Source: Anaerolineales bacterium (GTDB lineage Bacteria; Chloroflexota; Anaerolineae; Anaerolineales; UBA4823). From it: a stretch of 6,153 nt of DNA. A program made the translations under genes and the position numbers. The notes below the pieces were generated by a model. It made no database searches, was not told the DNA's origin, and saw only the letters and a list, made by a program, of their open reading frames with translations. Below are positions 4,752 to 6,153 of the stretch, one piece after another (within the stretch, counting starts at the first letter, position 1; each line of letters starts with the position of its first letter). Location: assembly GCA_026415275.1 (NCBI GenBank), contig JAOAHK010000167.1, positions 1-6,153 on the forward strand, given 5' to 3'.

Positions 4752-6153
4752 CTAGTCAGACCATTTCACCTCTAGGGTCGGGCGTCCTGCGGTATTCCAA
4801 TCACCCGTATCGGAGGAAACGAAATATTTGCCGCTGTGGTAATCCGAGTCGGCTTCGTAGAGGATGAGGCGCAGAAGTTGACCTTGCTGGTAGGCTTTGA
4901 CCACTGCCAAAGAGACATCCCAGGTGCGAGGGACGCCCGGCCAACCGGGAAAGTTCGTTATCGGGTTAACCCAACTGCCGCCGAGGTTTTCGTATGCCAG
5001 CGGCGCATTGTTCCAAGTGATTTTGTTTTCCTGCCAGTCGCCGAGGGTGGTCAGAACTTGGATCCAGGACGGCTTAGCTTCCGAACCGCCGGCATTGCCG
5101 AATTGATGCAAAGTCAGCCTGGCGGAGACGATGGTCTTTCCCGGCGGGATGCTATCCAGCGGGAAAGTCACGTAGTACTTGGCAAAGCACGGCCAATCGG
5201 CAACATCGGATTGGTTTTGGATGTTGAAATCCGGCCAATTGCCGGAGTTGCGGTTTGCCCATTCGTTCCAGATGTGATATTCATCGCCAGGGCACTGGTT
5301 AGAACTCGCGCCACCGACATCGGCGTCGGGCACCAGCGGACTGTCTTCGGTCGGGCGGCGGACCAGCGCAGTGCCTTTCGGGGTTTTGGGGGAGGCATAA
5401 GCGGGGATGCCGAAGTTTAAAAATCCCCAACTGCCCGGGTCGGTATCATAGACTTGGGGCGGCCAGGTCTGGATCGGGAAAACCGGACCGCCGCGTTGGT
5501 CACGGTCATGAAGGAGCACTGCCATTCGCCACGACGTGCCGTAGGCTGGGGCAGAGGACAGCCCAAGACTGCTAAAGGGAATCGTAAAGCCCATTGCCCA
5601 ACCCCGATCGCTCTCGCGGTTGTCATTGAGCGCTTTACCCCGCCAGCCCGGCTTGGCGCGGAAGCTCAGGTTAACCGGTTGCCAAGCTGAACTCGCACCC
5701 CGGTAAGCGGTTTTGTATTTTGGGTCTTCGTCCCCGTAGAGTTGAGCGACGAAACGATAGCTCGAAGGGGAGAGCGAATGAGCATTGGCGTTCGTATCCA
5801 GCAACAACGTCACGGCATCCCACTGCTCTAGGCGGGCCGGAGCGGGATTCTCGTCATACCACAGATGGCGATCGAAGACCGCTAGATACACGTAAAGCTC
5901 CTGGTTGTTGTAACCGACGCGAATATCGGCGTAGTTGCTATCCGGGCTGAGGTAGCCGAACCAAGCGATGGCAGTTTGCCCAAAGGGGATTTCCTGTGAC
6001 CCAAAATTAGGCGCATTGATGCGCGGCAATAATTCGGGTGGTGTACCTTTGATCAAAAGAGGAAGGTAGAGAAAAGAAGAGGAATCGGCAAACGTTGCCC
6101 GAGGCATTTGGGTGATAACGGTCACCAGTGCAAAGATACTCAATAGAAGCACA
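4752..6153 (-). CDS. Secreted protein with CBM9-like and DNRLRE/CBM96-like domains, 5'-truncated
   Basis: The frame runs from the window edge to TAG at 4752-4754; 466 residues are visible. The first codon in view (GTG at 6152) is unlikely to be the start, because the hydrophobic stretch LLLSIFALVTVIT begins at once without the usual basic n-region, so a few residues probably lie outside the window. A cleavage-like TFA/DSS (20-25) is followed by FLYLPLLIKG, a motif typical of exported Chloroflexota proteins. About 45-250 resembles a family 9 carbohydrate-binding (CBM9/DOMON-like) beta sandwich: LYVYLAVFDRHLWYD, WDAVTLLLDT, GWAMGFTIPFSSLGL. About 262-466 resembles a DNRLRE/CBM96 domain: YYVTFPLDSIPPGKTIVSA, ENKITWNNAP, WDVS, GKYFVSSDTG, RPTLEVKW. 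Cys287 and Cys322 may form a disulfide. No catalytic domain is visible. It is likely a cell-surface or secreted glycan-binding protein; the ligand is unknown. Its base composition is more GC-rich than the left half. Confidence 0.85.
   Translation of the reverse strand, partial: VLLLSIFALVTVITQMPRATFADSSSFLYLPLLIKGTPPELLPRINAPNFGSQEIPFGQTAIAWFGYLSPDSNYADIRVGYNNQELYVYLAVFDRHLWYDENPAPARLEQWDAVTLLLDTNANAHSLSPSSYRFVAQLYGDEDPKYKTAYRGASSAWQPVNLSFRAKPGWRGKALNDNRESDRGWAMGFTIPFSSLGLSSAPAYGTSWRMAVLLHDRDQRGGPVFPIQTWPPQVYDTDPGSWGFLNFGIPAYASPKTPKGTALVRRPTEDSPLVPDADVGGASSNQCPGDEYHIWNEWANRNSGNWPDFNIQNQSDVADWPCFAKYYVTFPLDSIPPGKTIVSARLTLHQFGNAGGSEAKPSWIQVLTTLGDWQENKITWNNAPLAYENLGGSWVNPITNFPGWPGVPRTWDVSLAVVKAYQQGQLLRLILYEADSDYHSGKYFVSSDTGDWNTAGRPTLEVKWSD

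Noticed and set aside
4683..4758. TGACTAGG/CCTAGTCA as a terminator hairpin for the minus-strand secreted-protein gene
   Set aside because: The arms are 60 bases apart, one arm covers the stop codon, and no T run follows on the minus strand.
4836..5420. A 194-codon open frame on the plus strand
   Set aside because: It lies entirely antisense to the CBM9/DNRLRE gene, which has clear domain motifs; the antisense peptide has no recognisable features and the open frame follows from the GC-rich codons.

Overview
The window looks like a bacterial chromosome segment, most likely from Chloroflexota (Anaerolineae-like). The clues are a secreted protein whose signal region is followed by a YLPLLIKG-type motif common in that phylum, a beta-helix/membrane fusion protein, an AIM24/TIGR00266 protein, and paired DUF4491 proteins. 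This assignment is inference from protein style, not from a marker phylogeny. GC content is moderate on the left and visibly higher from about 4400 to the right end.

Layout, left to right. (1) 1-638 (+): 3' part of a membrane protein with a bactofilin-like N-terminal remnant and a multi-pass C-terminal domain. (2) 700-1467 (+): AIM24/TIGR00266-family protein, with a consensus -10 box and a good Shine-Dalgarno, ending at a strong hairpin terminator (1522-1562). (3) 1599-3221 (-): a compact operon of two different DUF4491 small membrane proteins followed by the GTPase Era, driven by a consensus promoter placed so that the first gene should be leaderless. (4) 3419-4234 (+): a membrane-anchored YceI-domain protein with its own extended -10 promoter, divergent from the era operon. 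(5) 4235-4751: about 0.5 kb without a credible gene, holding two palindromic repeat copies inside an inverted repeat and a GC-rich hairpin block flanked by another inverted repeat. (6) 4752-6153 (-): a secreted protein with a CBM9-like and a DNRLRE/CBM96-like domain, whose 5' end lies outside the window.

Functionally, Era is the only housekeeping gene of well-defined role (30S subunit maturation). The other proteins are envelope-associated or of unknown role: three membrane proteins (one with a possible cytoskeletal/beta-helix part), an anchored lipocalin-like YceI protein, and an exported carbohydrate-binding-type protein. No CRISPR array, transposase, phage gene, tRNA or rRNA is visible. 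I see no clear new multi-gene system; the most unusual points are the DUF4491 pair linked to era with a leaderless start, and the structured repeats in the 4235-4751 gap.
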